The notes beneath the pieces are model-generated. The model made no database searches. It saw only the letters and a list, made by a program, of their open reading frames with translations, and was not told the origin of the DNA. A stretch of DNA of 64,000 nt from Epithemia pelagica (Eukaryota > Bacillariophyta > Bacillariophyceae > Surirellales > Surirellaceae): positions 1,736,001 through 1,800,000 of the forward strand of contig OX337228.1 of the NCBI GenBank assembly GCA_946965045.2. The letters run 5' to 3'. Shown here one piece after another: positions 26,571 to 37,581 of the stretch; position 1 is the first letter of the stretch, and every line of letters begins with the position of its first letter. The position numbers and the translations under genes are program-made.

Positions 26571-28805
26571 ATGACCACCATGACAATGATGGCAGCTCGT
26601 TCCCTCGTTGGTCGGGGGCTTCTAAACACTAGTCGCTATGTGGGTATGAAAAGATCTGCGCTCGTTCTGGGAGCAGCGGCAACGGCAACCACAGTGGCTG
26701 TTGTTTCCGCAAACAAGAAGGAGGAGAATTCTTTTCTGAATTTTTTTGTGCCGCAATGGACCGTGTCGACCAGTTCAACGACTGCCTATTGTGATGCGGC
26801 TGCGGCGGTTTCCCAAAATAGCGACGCTTTGGGCAAGGATACGACGTTGAAACCAAACCAGGAGGAGGAGGAGGAGGAACTGTTGGCCTCTTCCATGGCG
26901 GTGGTCAGTGAGAAGGAGTCGCTCTTGTCCTATTTGTCGTCGTCCGAACTGACCCTCCCAGCCCTGGAAGCTGCCGTTCGAGCCGCACGTCTCGGCTGGA
27001 CGGTCATGGGAATGATTGCCGATTACAAATTAGGTGATTTTGATCTACTTTCCACATCCACAACGACAGAATCGGACGATCCTCGTGTCCAAGCGCTGGA
27101 AAACGAACTCGATTCCTGTCGTGAGGCACTGGAACAAGCCCAATTACACTATTCTCGGTCCTCCCATGAACATATCCCCTCTCTAACGGACCGAGTCAAA
27201 GCCAAACGACTTGAAAAACAAGCCATGATGGACGCTGCTCATCGACTGGCACAAGCCGAAGAAGACTTGGCCCTCTTTCTCGCCTCGCAAGTCACGGACG
27301 ATACGACCCAAAACAGCAGCAACAACAATACTCCCACAACACGCCGGGGTCGGCAACACCAACGAGCGGCCAATCGACTACTGGACTTGTGTCGGCGGAA
27401 CGGCGGTGTTTACATTAAAATTGGGCAGCATTTGGCCAATTTGGACTACCTTTTGCCGGATGAGTACATTGCGACCCTGTCGTCCTTGTTTGACGATACA
27501 CCCCAAACCAGTTATGAAAATGTAGCAGCCGTTATTGCCGAAGAGTTGGGTGCGCCGCCGGATGCATTGTTTGATGGCTTTGAACGACAACCCATGGCCT
27601 CGGCCAGTTTGGCCCAAGTGCATGTGGCCTATGACAAAGCGACGGGTCGTAAATTGGCCGTCAAGGTACAACACCGAGGATTGCGCGAAACCTCCCGCGG
27701 AGATTTATATGCCTTGGTATCGGTCGTTCACTGGGCCGAACGTGTCTTTGCCGATTCCTTTACCTATGGATGGTTGGCCGATGAAATTGCACCGCACTTG
27801 CCCAAAGAGTTGGATTTTGTGAACGAAGGTCGAAATGCCGAACGAGCGGCCCATGCCTTGCAAACGTACCACCAGGAATTGGATTGTGTGGTGCCAAAGA
27901 TTGACTGGTCTCACACCACGGCACGTGTCTTGACCATGGAATTTGAAGAGGGTACCAAGGCCACCAATGTCGAAGCCATTCAAGCCATGGGATTGCAACC
28001 ACGGCAGGTTGCCCATTTGATTTCGTCCGTCTTTGCGTCTCAAATCTTTGGGGATTCCGGTGGGTGGGTACACTGCGATCCTCATCCGGGAAATTTACTG
28101 GTTCGTCCCAATATCAAGACGGGTCGTCCTCAATTGGTCTTGCTCGATCATGGTTTGTATCGCGAGTTGGACCGGGACTTTTGTTTCCACTATGCGCAAC
28201 TGTGGAAAAGTCTCTTTTTGGCTGATTTGTCCGGTATTCAAAAAGCCTGCTTCCAACTGGGTGTCGATCAAGCCTATCCCCTCTTTGCGGCTGTCTTGAC
28301 GGCTCGTCCCTTTGACGAATTGATTGAACGATCCAAACAACCCTCCTTGTCCTTGCCTACTACTACCACCTCACCACATCCTTCTTCCACGACGACGGGG
28401 AATGCAGACGCCTCGTCGCATCGTGCCGATCATGCCATTATGCGAGGCTATGCCCAAAATTACATGGGTCAAATTTTTGACTTGTTAGGTTCCTTGCCCC
28501 GACAAATGCTACTCTTGTTGAAACTGAACGATTGTTTGCGTCATGTCGATGCCTTGTTGTTGGGTTCGCCGACCAATGCCAATACCTTGCTCGTGAGTGG
28601 TCGGTATGCCAGTCATGCCATCTGCCAACACACCTGGCAGAGTACGACGGCAAGCCTGTGGGAAAAATGTCATGCCTGGTGGAGTTGGATCCAAGTGTTG
28701 TGGCGGATTCAATTGCATGATGTAGCCGTCTGGTGGATTCAACAACAACATCGACCCAGTTGGCGACAATGGTTGGAACCACGTTCCACGGCCGCCGTCG
28801 CGTAA
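26571..28805 (+). CDS. ABC1/ADCK/UbiB-family atypical kinase
   Basis: 744 residues from ATG 26571; an upstream in-frame GTG at 26520 is ignored. The KxGQ motif (K283-I-G-Q286) within YIKIGQHLAN, the alanine-rich loop ASASLAQVH, lysine K365 in LAVKVQH, catalytic HCDPHPGN (D503, N508) and metal-binding D526 in LLDHGLYRE together define an ADCK/UbiB protein. These atypical kinases/ATPases support ubiquinone or plastid prenyl-lipid homeostasis. The N-terminus (MAARSLVGRGLLNTSRYVGMKRS followed by ALVLGAAATATTVAVVSA) looks like a mitochondrial presequence plus a membrane segment. The arrangement is closest to ADCK1/ADCK5, by my reading. An S/T-rich insert sits in the C-lobe around residue 600. Confidence 0.9.
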   Translation: MTTMTMMAARSLVGRGLLNTSRYVGMKRSALVLGAAATATTVAVVSANKKEENSFLNFFVPQWTVSTSSTTAYCDAAAAVSQNSDALGKDTTLKPNQEEEEEELLASSMAVVSEKESLLSYLSSSELTLPALEAAVRAARLGWTVMGMIADYKLGDFDLLSTSTTTESDDPRVQALENELDSCREALEQAQLHYSRSSHEHIPSLTDRVKAKRLEKQAMMDAAHRLAQAEEDLALFLASQVTDDTTQNSSNNNTPTTRRGRQHQRAANRLLDLCRRNGGVYIKIGQHLANLDYLLPDEYIATLSSLFDDTPQTSYENVAAVIAEELGAPPDALFDGFERQPMASASLAQVHVAYDKATGRKLAVKVQHRGLRETSRGDLYALVSVVHWAERVFADSFTYGWLADEIAPHLPKELDFVNEGRNAERAAHALQTYHQELDCVVPKIDWSHTTARVLTMEFEEGTKATNVEAIQAMGLQPRQVAHLISSVFASQIFGDSGGWVHCDPHPGNLLVRPNIKTGRPQLVLLDHGLYRELDRDFCFHYAQLWKSLFLADLSGIQKACFQLGVDQAYPLFAAVLTARPFDELIERSKQPSLSLPTTTTSPHPSSTTTGNADASSHRADHAIMRGYAQNYMGQIFDLLGSLPRQMLLLLKLNDCLRHVDALLLGSPTNANTLLVSGRYASHAICQHTWQSTTASLWEKCHAWWSWIQVLWRIQLHDVAVWWIQQQHRPSWRQWLEPRSTAAVA

Positions 28806-28905
28806 TGGAACAACAAGTGACAAAGGAATTTGATGTACATATAGTAGTAGTTGTTGTTGTAATAGAAAAGGTATAGAGTGCTCAAGTAACAAAATTTGGT
28901 TTGGA

Positions 28906-30054
28906 CTACAAATGAAAGGTTTGACCCTTGCGTTTCTGGCGCACCAGTCGATATTGTTCTTGAACCTTTTGTCGCATTTGTTCCATAATGGCTTGTTCCT
29001 GTTGAATGTGCAAGGGTTTCTTTGGTTTACTTTTGTTGTTGTTGTGGTTGTTGGAAGCAGCGGCTCCTCGTGGAAGTTGCCGAAAGGTGGGTGGTCGTTC
29101 GGCTTGTACTCCAAATGCGGGTCTTGCCATGTTCCAGTCCTTGTCATTCTCATCGTCATTGTCATTAGTATTATCCCCGTCCGTTCCCAGGTCCGTTTGG
29201 TTTCGTTTCCTCTTGTTCTTTTTCTTTTGTTTCATAAATTCTCGCTTCTTGGCATGGCGTTCGGGATTCCCCTCTTGGGCACGTCGTTGCGATTGAATAA
29301 TTTGTTGCGTTTCTTGATGGACGCGTCGTCGATAGGCCCGTTTTCCCTCTCCCGGCAGTCGTTCGGCCGTTCTTGTCGTTTTCGTGGTTGCTTTCGTCTT
29401 GTGGTTGGCATCGTCCTCCAACTGCAAGGCCTTGTACAAGGCAACCTCTTCGGCAGGTTCCGTGGCCACCCGACGTGACGAGGAGGAAGAAGATGAATGG
29501 GATGGTAATTGTGTGGATGGAGGCTTGCCGTCCTGTTCTTGCTCCTTGAAAGATGGTTCCGCAGGGGAGACTGGTGTGCTGTTGCTGCCATGTCCGGCAT
29601 TCTCCGTGTCTGTTCGTGGAGGTTGTTTGGTCACCGGGGCATCTTCGGGCGACGACGACAACAACAAGGCATTGGCTACTACAGACGGATGAGCCTGTTT
29701 TTTCAAACTCCCCGTCAAATCATTCAAATCAAAGTCGTCGTCGTCGTTGGTGTTGTTGTTGTTGGTGGTGGTTGTTGCAGCAACGTGATCGGGTGGTCGA
29801 TCAAAAAAGTCTTGAGGACTCGGTTTTTGTGATTTTTGTTGTTGTTGTTGCTTTTGTTTTGTGGACAATCGTTGCAATCGTTTGGCTTGTTGCTGTGCCT
29901 TTAATTTGAGTGCCGTCCGACTCTTTTTCTTGACCTTGCGTCCATCGTCCCCCAAGCCCCAAATCCCCACATGATCCAAATTGAATCCTCCAGCTTGTTG
30001 TTTGGAAAAGGGATCAAAGGATTTAATCTTTTTGTATCGAGCCACACGACCCAT
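28906..30054 (-). CDS. Basic coiled-coil protein, possibly nucleolar (CCDC137-like)
   Basis: 382 residues, single exon, 100 bp from the convergent kinase gene. The N-terminus MGRVARYKKIKSFDPF is well formed. Lysine/arginine/glutamine-rich helices fill residues ~40-70 and 230-290 (PGEGKRAYRRRVHQETQQII, HAKKREFMKQKKKNKRKR). The C-terminal block has FGVQAERPPTFRQLPRG, recalling the 'FGEV...PP.L..rP' segment of CCDC137/RaRF-type nucleolar proteins, then a coiled coil ending in RLVRQKRKGQTFHL. The similarity is weak, and a role in ribosome biogenesis is only suggested by composition. The middle is low complexity. Confidence 0.55.
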   Translation of the reverse strand: MGRVARYKKIKSFDPFSKQQAGGFNLDHVGIWGLGDDGRKVKKKSRTALKLKAQQQAKRLQRLSTKQKQQQQQKSQKPSPQDFFDRPPDHVAATTTTNNNNTNDDDDFDLNDLTGSLKKQAHPSVVANALLLSSSPEDAPVTKQPPRTDTENAGHGSNSTPVSPAEPSFKEQEQDGKPPSTQLPSHSSSSSSSRRVATEPAEEVALYKALQLEDDANHKTKATTKTTRTAERLPGEGKRAYRRRVHQETQQIIQSQRRAQEGNPERHAKKREFMKQKKKNKRKRNQTDLGTDGDNTNDNDDENDKDWNMARPAFGVQAERPPTFRQLPRGAAASNNHNNNKSKPKKPLHIQQEQAIMEQMRQKVQEQYRLVRQKRKGQTFHL

Positions 30055-30869
30055 ACTATTCCATCAATGGTGTTGTGGTCGGTCTGTTTAGCGAAGAGTT
30101 TCGGTTCAATCGAATCGTTCTTGTCTTGTGTGTTACAAGGCAACGGCCGGCCGTGCCATTGCCGCAAAATTTCTTGTGATGGTCCCAGTGGTGGTGGCAG
30201 TGGTGGCACCCGAGTTTGGTGTGACGGCCAGACTCTTTTATGCGATTATGCGATCTATATGCGACGCATATGTTAGTCGCGTTTATCGGAGAAGCCTACT
30301 GGGGCAATACAGCATAAGTACGAGTACTATAAAAAATAATATTGCATTGTCAATTGTCAGAGAAAATTGGTGGGATGTTATGCCTCGATCATATAGTGTA
30401 CGGAAATCTACAGGATTACGGAGTACGCAAGGCTCCTTCTTCCTCGGCTTGCTTTCGGAACAGACCTTCCCTACGGACTTGCGTTCAATATGAATGGTGG
30501 AGCTTGGGGACCACCACTGTAGGCCAGACAGTGGGGGATACATACAATAGCGTCTCACGGCTTTCGCTTCAAGATCAGACACAAGACAGAGTGGTCGTGA
30601 ATGTGAACCTGTCGAGCTCTCTATCGTTGTTGTTGGTTGGGTGTTCTACTGCGGTGGTTTGTGGTGGCATCTACGCTCTCTGTTGTTTTTCTTTTTTTTG
30701 TGTCTCATCTCATCTCTCCCATCTCTCCCCTCTCTCATCATCATATCATCAACATTCTCTCTCCTGGATTGCTGGTTGTGTTCGAATCGAGTCGTCGTTT
30801 CTCGGTGGACTGACTGGTTGTTGTTGTTGTGTGTGTGTGGTTCGTGTCGTTCTGGTTGTGGAAGCCGTC
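30055..30869. other. Divergent upstream region and probable long 5' leader
   Basis: 815 bp between the two divergent starts. The plus-strand frame stays open from 30342, but the stretch 30600-30870 is pyrimidine-rich and encodes Cys/Ser/Leu runs atypical of a protein. I take it as leader. No clear TATA box is seen. Confidence 0.45.
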
Positions 30870-33164
30870 ATGATGGTGTTGAATCCAATCGTGGGCAAGG
30901 AAAAAATCACGTGCCCTCCTCCTCCTCCTCTTGTGGCACTAATGGACACGCATCCCGATTGTCCAGAGAAGGAGGAAAAAGAGGACGAGGATGTTCCCGT
31001 CGGAGGTGGATGGACTCGGTCTGCCCCACCCAACGAATCCTCCTCCTTGTCACAACCACAATCCTCTTCGGTTCCCATGGCCTGGTTGTTGGGTGCCTTG
31101 GTGGTGACACCGCAAATTCGGGCCACCTTGCAACAAGCTTCTCGTCACATTCAACAACAAGCACAAGAACAACGAGCTCGTCGATCCAAAGTTCGATTCC
31201 ATTCCACCCTGACCATTTTTGGCAGTTCCACCAATAGTACCATGGTACTTCCATTGATGAATCGTCCCCACAAACCCGTGCGGAGAATGATCCAGAACCC
31301 CCCAAAGCAGCAAGCCAAGAAAGCAACCACCATCACCACCAAAAAGACTGGCAGCAGCAACAACAACAACAACACTAGCAAATCCATTCCAGGCAAACAG
31401 CCATCCCCAACCCCCAACATTCAGGAGGACGAGCAAGAGGAGAAAAAGCAAGACGAAGATCGTGACAGTCTGGACAAGAAGAAGAACAACACCTTGTTGG
31501 GTCTTGCCGACGGCAGCAGTCATTCGACATCCTCGTGCAGTGACAGCAGCAACAGCAGTAGTAGCAGCAGTAGTAGCAGCAGTGGGAGTGATTCCGAAGA
31601 GGATCCAGAGGACCATCCCGAAGAGGAAGAGGAACCCGAGGGGCATGTAAATCTCTTTTCTCGCAACAATCCTAATACCAAAAAGAACAAGAACACCACC
31701 AAGAACAAATACCCCAGTGCTTGGACCTTGGAAGAACGACACTTAATTTGGTATACCCGGACCGAAATTCAACACATGCGCACCAGCAGTCGTCAAGAAA
31801 TCAAACATCAGGGCTTGACGCGAGATACGGAGGAGTTTAGTGTGCGAGGATTGGAAGATGCCGTCTCCACACAAGTCCTGCAAGACAAGCGGGCTCGACG
31901 CAAATCGGTCATTACGTGCGTCTTGCAAGAACAAGAACGACAAGCGCAAGTTCGCAAACGACAACGACAAGAACGTCAATTTCAATTTGTCTTAAACAAC
32001 AACAACAACAACAATTCTTCTTTGTCCGGAACAACCTCCACAACCACAACCACAACCACAACCAGCAATAACAGCAATGCCCTGGCCTCGTCCCTTCCAA
32101 CCGCACCGGCCGTGGCCCTGGCGACCACCACGGCCAATTGGGAAAAGATTCGCAAAAAGTGTCATGTCACCTCCAAAAAATCCATTGCCTTGGCCTTGTC
32201 ATTGGCGGCTCGAGATGAACAAGAAGCGCGGGGTGAACCAGACCAACCACTAGCACCACAACCACAACAGGGTTGGTCTCGAGGGGGAGCAACGGCACCA
32301 ACGACACCACGGCGAGGAGCAGCACCGCCCACAACGACTCCCACCAAACCCACCAGCAACCACAAAAAAATGACACGACCACCACGCATTCCCTTGGTGC
32401 TCCAGTCCCCCAAACCATCCTCCTCCCAACCACGAAAACCACCACAAACACCGGTATCGACGACGACCAAATCCAAACCACCATTATCACAAGCATTGAT
32501 CGGTGGAGGAGGGAGAGACATGCCAACCATCCCTCCGACTACTACCAAACCGGTTCGACGAAAGAGCCTCCCCTTTCAGTCCCCGCGACCAGCCGCAGCC
32601 ACCGCACCCACCACCACCATGATGACACCATCCTCCTCGTCAGTCAAACGAAGGGTCAGTCTCTCCTCCTCCCGAACCACCAATACCAATACCAATACGC
32701 TTCCCACACCACCCTTGCCACCCGCGTCGTCTCCACTCTGGACGGTTCGCAATAATAATACTAATACTAATATTCCCAATACGGCACCACTGACACCATT
32801 GCCGTCATTGCCACCCAAACAACCCAAACAACAACAACCACCATTGTCGCAGCCGTTTCCTCCTCCGGCACCGTTTCTTTCACCCAGACCAAAGCAGCAA
32901 CCACAAAAGGATGGAATGGCCGGTGGTTGTCCTCCCTCCTCTCCGGGAACCGTCCTTCGGACTCCTACCACCAAACGACACAGTCTCTCTACCAGCAGCC
33001 ACAACAACCACAACCACTACCACAAGACGAATGCCGCGTCTCCCAATCCATACAAAAACAACAACCACAACAACACTCTTCTTTCCCCCACGGGACTCGT
33101 AATGACACCCAGAACCAAGTGTCGCAAATCGTCCCTTCAGTTGCCCCGAAACAGTTACCATTGA
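30870..33164 (+). CDS. Low-complexity protein with a diatom 'RGLE' signature
   Basis: 764 residues from the chosen ATG (30870, MMVLNPIVGKE); a start up to 176 codons upstream is possible but unlikely. The one ordered block is nt ~31714-31960: WTLEERHLIWYTRTEIQHMR...TRDTEEFSVRGLEDA followed by a basic helix QEQERQAQVRKRQRQERQ. The WYT-x2-E ... RGLE combination recurs in many diatom proteins as I recall them, has no named function to my knowledge, and supports the organism call. The N-terminus is acidic. A long Ser run (near 31550-31580) precedes the block. The C-terminal ~350 residues are P/T/S/N-rich with repeated basic KRR[KV]SL motifs (RRKSLPFQSPR, KRRVSLSSS, CRKSSLQLP) that look like basophilic kinase sites. 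Confidence 0.6.
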   Translation: MMVLNPIVGKEKITCPPPPPLVALMDTHPDCPEKEEKEDEDVPVGGGWTRSAPPNESSSLSQPQSSSVPMAWLLGALVVTPQIRATLQQASRHIQQQAQEQRARRSKVRFHSTLTIFGSSTNSTMVLPLMNRPHKPVRRMIQNPPKQQAKKATTITTKKTGSSNNNNNTSKSIPGKQPSPTPNIQEDEQEEKKQDEDRDSLDKKKNNTLLGLADGSSHSTSSCSDSSNSSSSSSSSSSGSDSEEDPEDHPEEEEEPEGHVNLFSRNNPNTKKNKNTTKNKYPSAWTLEERHLIWYTRTEIQHMRTSSRQEIKHQGLTRDTEEFSVRGLEDAVSTQVLQDKRARRKSVITCVLQEQERQAQVRKRQRQERQFQFVLNNNNNNNSSLSGTTSTTTTTTTTSNNSNALASSLPTAPAVALATTTANWEKIRKKCHVTSKKSIALALSLAARDEQEARGEPDQPLAPQPQQGWSRGGATAPTTPRRGAAPPTTTPTKPTSNHKKMTRPPRIPLVLQSPKPSSSQPRKPPQTPVSTTTKSKPPLSQALIGGGGRDMPTIPPTTTKPVRRKSLPFQSPRPAAATAPTTTMMTPSSSSVKRRVSLSSSRTTNTNTNTLPTPPLPPASSPLWTVRNNNTNTNIPNTAPLTPLPSLPPKQPKQQQPPLSQPFPPPAPFLSPRPKQQPQKDGMAGGCPPSSPGTVLRTPTTKRHSLSTSSHNNHNHYHKTNAASPNPYKNNNHNNTLLSPTGLVMTPRTKCRKSSLQLPRNSYH

Positions 33165-33516
33165 GCTACACTTTCATTATTATTCTGTGGGGCGTGGAGC
33201 ATTCGTGCATCTCGACAGGAGAGCAGAGTGATGAGAAGAAAAAACAGTCTATTGTTAAAAACATTCAAGAATGAAACAGGGAAACTTTTTGTCCTTGCCA
33301 CCAGCCTTTTGTTTGTACAAACTGCTGCGCGGTTAACGACAGAACATGTATGTACCACACGAGTTCAAGTCCAGAGTACAGGGGATATTGTAAACAGCGA
33401 GCTCTAAGATAGTTGGAACACACTATTGGGACTTCCCGCCGTAGTATTAGTAGTAGCGATCCATGTATGTGTTTCGCTCTCTCGGAGGAGCAAACAGCAA
33501 ACACACCATGCATCGA
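33165..33516. other. Intergenic, convergent 3' ends
   Basis: 352 bp between the RGLE protein stop and the COG5 stop. Nothing recognised. Confidence 0.6.
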
Positions 33517-36500
33517 TTAATGTCTTTGGCGACGAAGCAACTCGGGTCCCAGGTTCAAGAGTACATCCGACACTCGGCCATCGCCATCCAAGGATGGAGA
33601 AGCCGTGGTAGCCCGTTGCGCATAGGCATCGCAACAGGACAAGGTGACCAACCAGGCATCTTCCTCCCCATGATCTACGGACCCATTGTAATCCACCAAT
33701 TGGGAAAACACATATTCTTCCGCCTTGACACGTTTCGTGTGATGTGGTGAGGACAACCAACTAGGAGCATAGGAAAACAGGTAGTGGATGATGGTCGATG
33801 GTCGGAGATCCCGAATCCAGGCTTCGCGCAACAAGGCCTTGGCCAAATCGGATCCAGATTTCGTCTTGGATTCAAACCCATTCCAAAACAACATTTGTCG
33901 TACAGCACGAAGTTCGGCGTAGGGACGACCATTTTCAATTTGACTCAAGTGAACACTCTTGTTGCTGCTGCTGCCGCCACCTCGAAGCACCAATTGTTCC
34001 AAGGCCAACTCCAGGTCCGCCAAATCCTGCGTCAAATGCAAGCGTGCCGACTCTCCCAAGGGTCGAACCAAGGCAGCATTGGAGACAAAGGCATGAATGG
34101 AAAAGGATGCAATCTTGGAGGCTACAATCGAGGCGTACGGAGGTGGGAACTTGGTCAGAATTTGATTCGCAATCGCCTCGTAGACGGGTGCCAAATCAGT
34201 TTGCACAAAGGTGGTCGACACTTCTTCTTCTTGTGCTTGGTCTCCCTCTTGCCGATAATAGACACCCAAATGAATGCGGGCAATCATATCTCCCAAACGA
34301 CGATTGCTGGCATGACAGAGTGGATCCAATATATGGCTCTGTACCATCTTATTAATGTGATTGAGTGCTGGTTGGAGGGCCTCCAGGCAAAGTGCCGCCG
34401 CTTCTTCCTGCTGTGGAGACGTGGTAGGTCGGTAGGGTGCAACAAAAGTCTTTTCCGGACCTGCTTCGAGGTAGGAATGCAACGTGTACATCTGCACAAA
34501 ACAACAACAACAACAACCAAAATTCAGTTCCACAACAAGAGTGTGAGTACACATACCGAGTACCAGAGGCAACAGAAGTGTCCACAAGCACACACAAAGA
34601 CACACTCCAACAATCTTTTACGTACAATGGCCGCCACTTTTCGATCGTGTTGGAGAGCTTCCGTCATGGTCCAGTCGACTGGGTGGGCCGCACTGGTTAG
34701 TTTCAAATAATTCTTGAGCTGATGATGCTTGTGATGATGATGATGGTGCGTCTTGCTCAGAGCGTTGCGAGCCCGGAGACAAAATTGCGAAATCATGTTC
34801 ACGACACATTCGGCAATCATGGTCACGGCCGTAAATTCCCCTCCACCCTCCTTGGGATCGGCCAGGGACAATTCGTGTCGAATATTTTCATCAAAGCGTT
34901 GGACATCAAATTTGCTGGGCAACAAGGAACTATTGGGAATCATGGACGGATTGGTAGTAGTAGTATTGGTGGCGGCCGTGGGCAATCCATCCTCGCTCAG
35001 AATCAAGGCCGCCTCATCTTCGTCGTCGTCATGAGTAGGGTCGGGGAACATGTATTGCAAGGGTTGACACAAGCGTTGTGTACAGGCTTGTACAAAGGCT
35101 TGTTGCAAGGGATACAAACCTTCTTGTTCTTGATCGTTACTCAACAATGTCTTCCATTCCCTGCATTGAAACGAGGCCACGTCGGAAGAGGAGGACGCGG
35201 ACGTTGCGGCAGCACTGCCAATGAGACTCAACGAAGAAGCAGAAGTGTTGGTACCCAGCCCTCCTCCTCCACCCGCAAGACTTGCCCAGGAACCTGCCGT
35301 CGAGGTGGTACTTGTCGTACTGGGAGGAGTCGTCCAGGAATCCGCCGCCAGGGAACTTGTGTGCGGCGGTTCGTCGGCTGCTTCTTGTGGATTCCGGGTA
35401 GTCGTCGTACCATTGGCGGGACTACTCCAGGACTGCCAGGCCAAGGCCGTCTCCAAGGCCTGGGACCCGCCCAAAATACCGCCACTGGTGCTGCTGCTGC
35501 TGGGAATACTCCCGGCCATGGCAAAGGACTGTGGTTCTTGCCATTGTCCCACCAATTGCAAGGCGACCCGACGAACGGGTGGATACAAGGCGGCGACATC
35601 GGCGCGGTCCAATTTCGTCTTGTGGTGACTGCTGGAAACTTGATGCAAGACTTGTTGAATGAGGCGTGCCATGGTACGACAAGTGCGTTGCCAAAACAGG
35701 GTGACCAACGACTCGGTGACAAGAGTCGTCTTCGTACTGGTACTGCTCGTCTTGTTGTGGTTGGCAGTCGTATATTCGGGAGGACAGGGCCCTTGGGTCA
35801 TGACGACGGTCCAAAAGACGTTGCGAGATTCGGGATCGGTTTTGCTGTGCAAGACATGTTGCAAATGTCGCACACTCGTCATGGCTTGCGCCAAACCCCG
35901 CGCCCAGTGTTCGGCCGCTTCCAAACGCAATTGGACCAATCGTTGGGCAATGCCTTCTGTCATATTGCTTGTAGTACTACTAGTACTGGCACTGGTTTTT
36001 TTGGGTTTGGTCGCACTGGCACTGCTGGTCGACAACGACAAGGACGAGGACGAGGCGGCTTGATCCTTCAAGTGTTGCAAGGTGGTGGTATTCCACAATT
36101 GTCGACACGCCGCTTCGGCTTGATCGTGGGCTTGATTCACGACATACCAGGCCGCTTGTGACAATTCTCCCAAATGAAAATATACTTGCAAGGTGGCACC
36201 CAAGGAGGCCATGGCCGCCATGCGAGATTTGGTGGTATTGGTGGTTCCATCCTTCTCCTCCTCCTCGTCTGGTTGAAAGTGTTGGGACCGACAATAGTCG
36301 TGCAACAAGGTTTGACTGGCCTGCCGGACGGCGGCCGCCGTTTGCGTGGCGGGTGGATGCCAGTGTTGGACCAAGGCAATGGCCGATGATTGGGACGACG
36401 TGCTGCCGCCCCCCAAGAGTCCCAATTCCGGTTGGTCCCACAAGTCTTGTAAAATGGCCACGGCCGCGGCCGCCTTGGTCAAATCCCGCACATCGGTCAA

Positions 36501-37208
36501 ATCGTACGTTTGCAATTTGACCGATTCAAATTGCGCCCGCAACATCATTTTTAACGTTTGGGACAAGGTCAAGACACGTTCCAATTTGAGACAGGCGCCA
36601 TTCATGCGATGCAAACCGCGTTCCAACGAGGTTTGCACGCGTTGGGCGACTGTTTCCAAGACTTGCGATTGCCGATCCAACCGATGCGCCCGATCGCGAA
36701 GCGACGATAAGGTCGTGGTCGTCGTTGTTGTTGAGGCACGAGTCTTGTCGTTGTCGTTTTGGTCATTCTTGTCCTTCTTATTATCCTCCTCCTGGTTGTC
36801 GTCCAAATGTTGTGATTCTTCGGCAGCATGCACGACGAGGGTCCCATGTCCATGCAATCGCATCAAGGGACCGGCCACAGCTTCGGGCGACGTTCGACTC
36901 AATTTGACCGCCAAGGATTCCACCAAGGCCAATTTGCGTTCCACATCTTGCAAGGCAGTATCGGCTCGTTCCTTGGCCAACACGGCGGTACTACTATGAT
37001 CCAGTGGTTCTTGGGATTGCTGCAAGACGGCCGCCGCATAGGGAATGGCGGCCTGATCGGGACGGTGGGGATTCCATTCCGTCATGCCATGATCCAACAA
37101 GAGAGGATCTTCCCGCAACAACAATTGCAAGGATGCGGCAGCTGCGGCGGCTGCGGCGGCTTGATCTCCTCCTGTCGTGCTGGTGCTGCTGGTGACGGGA
37201 GCTGCCAT
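33517..37208 (-). CDS. COG5: Conserved oligomeric Golgi complex subunit 5
   Basis: Two exons, complement(33517..34491, 34626..37208), 1185 residues. The intron (34625-34492, 134 bp) has a GTACGT donor and TTTTGTGCAG acceptor in phase 0, joining ...DRKVAAI|MYTLHSYLEAGPEKTF. COG5 is part of the lobe B tethering complex for retrograde vesicles at the Golgi. Family-like segments include RDRAHRLDRQSQVLETVAQRVQTSLERG, LKLERVLTLSQTLKMMLR, DLTDVRDLTKAAAAVAIL, VRHLQHVLHSKTDPESRNVFW and the C-terminal YRPTTSPQQEEAAALCLEALQPALNHI. It is longer than animal COG5 (about 840 residues) because of S/T/N-rich inserts. The start MAAPVTSS (37208) is the first ATG followed by family-like sequence; an earlier ATG adds ~45 unconserved residues. 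Confidence 0.85.
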
Positions 37209-37581
37209 GGTCCCTGTAATAGTACGTCGTAGTCTGGGATGATTCTCGCAGTCTCGATTCGTCTCACAGGGTTGCTTTTGGGTTGTTGTCTTGCTCGAGG
37301 TCACCGAGGGGTCTGTAAATTGTAAAAGGCGCATTCGGTCGCGTCTAATTCGCGGAACGCGGAGCGTGGATCGAAAAGTCGAGTCTAGCTCCCAGCGAGT
37401 AAAGTTCGTCACTGCATGGGGAGTAAAACCAATGCAGACATGGTGCCGTAATCGGTACACTACTCTGAATAGATGACACGTTGGGAAGTAATCGAAGAAA
37501 TCCTTGCGTTGGACCGACAAGCATGTCAAACTCCACAAAGATCTAGGTAAGGTAGGCAGGTAGGAGTAATACAGAACCAGC
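37209..37581. promoter_or_regulatory. Divergent upstream region of COG5 and the cyclophilin gene
   Basis: 373 bp between divergent starts. No core element recognised. If the cyclophilin starts at its second ATG (37702), the region is 120 bp longer. Confidence 0.35.

Noticed and set aside
30342-30869. 176-codon extension of the RGLE protein
   Set aside because: Cys/Ser/Leu-run translation of pyrimidine-rich DNA, more like a leader than a protein.
34722-36161. 479-codon plus-strand frame antisense to COG5
   Set aside because: G/R/Q-rich shadow of the COG5 coding strand; no independent features.
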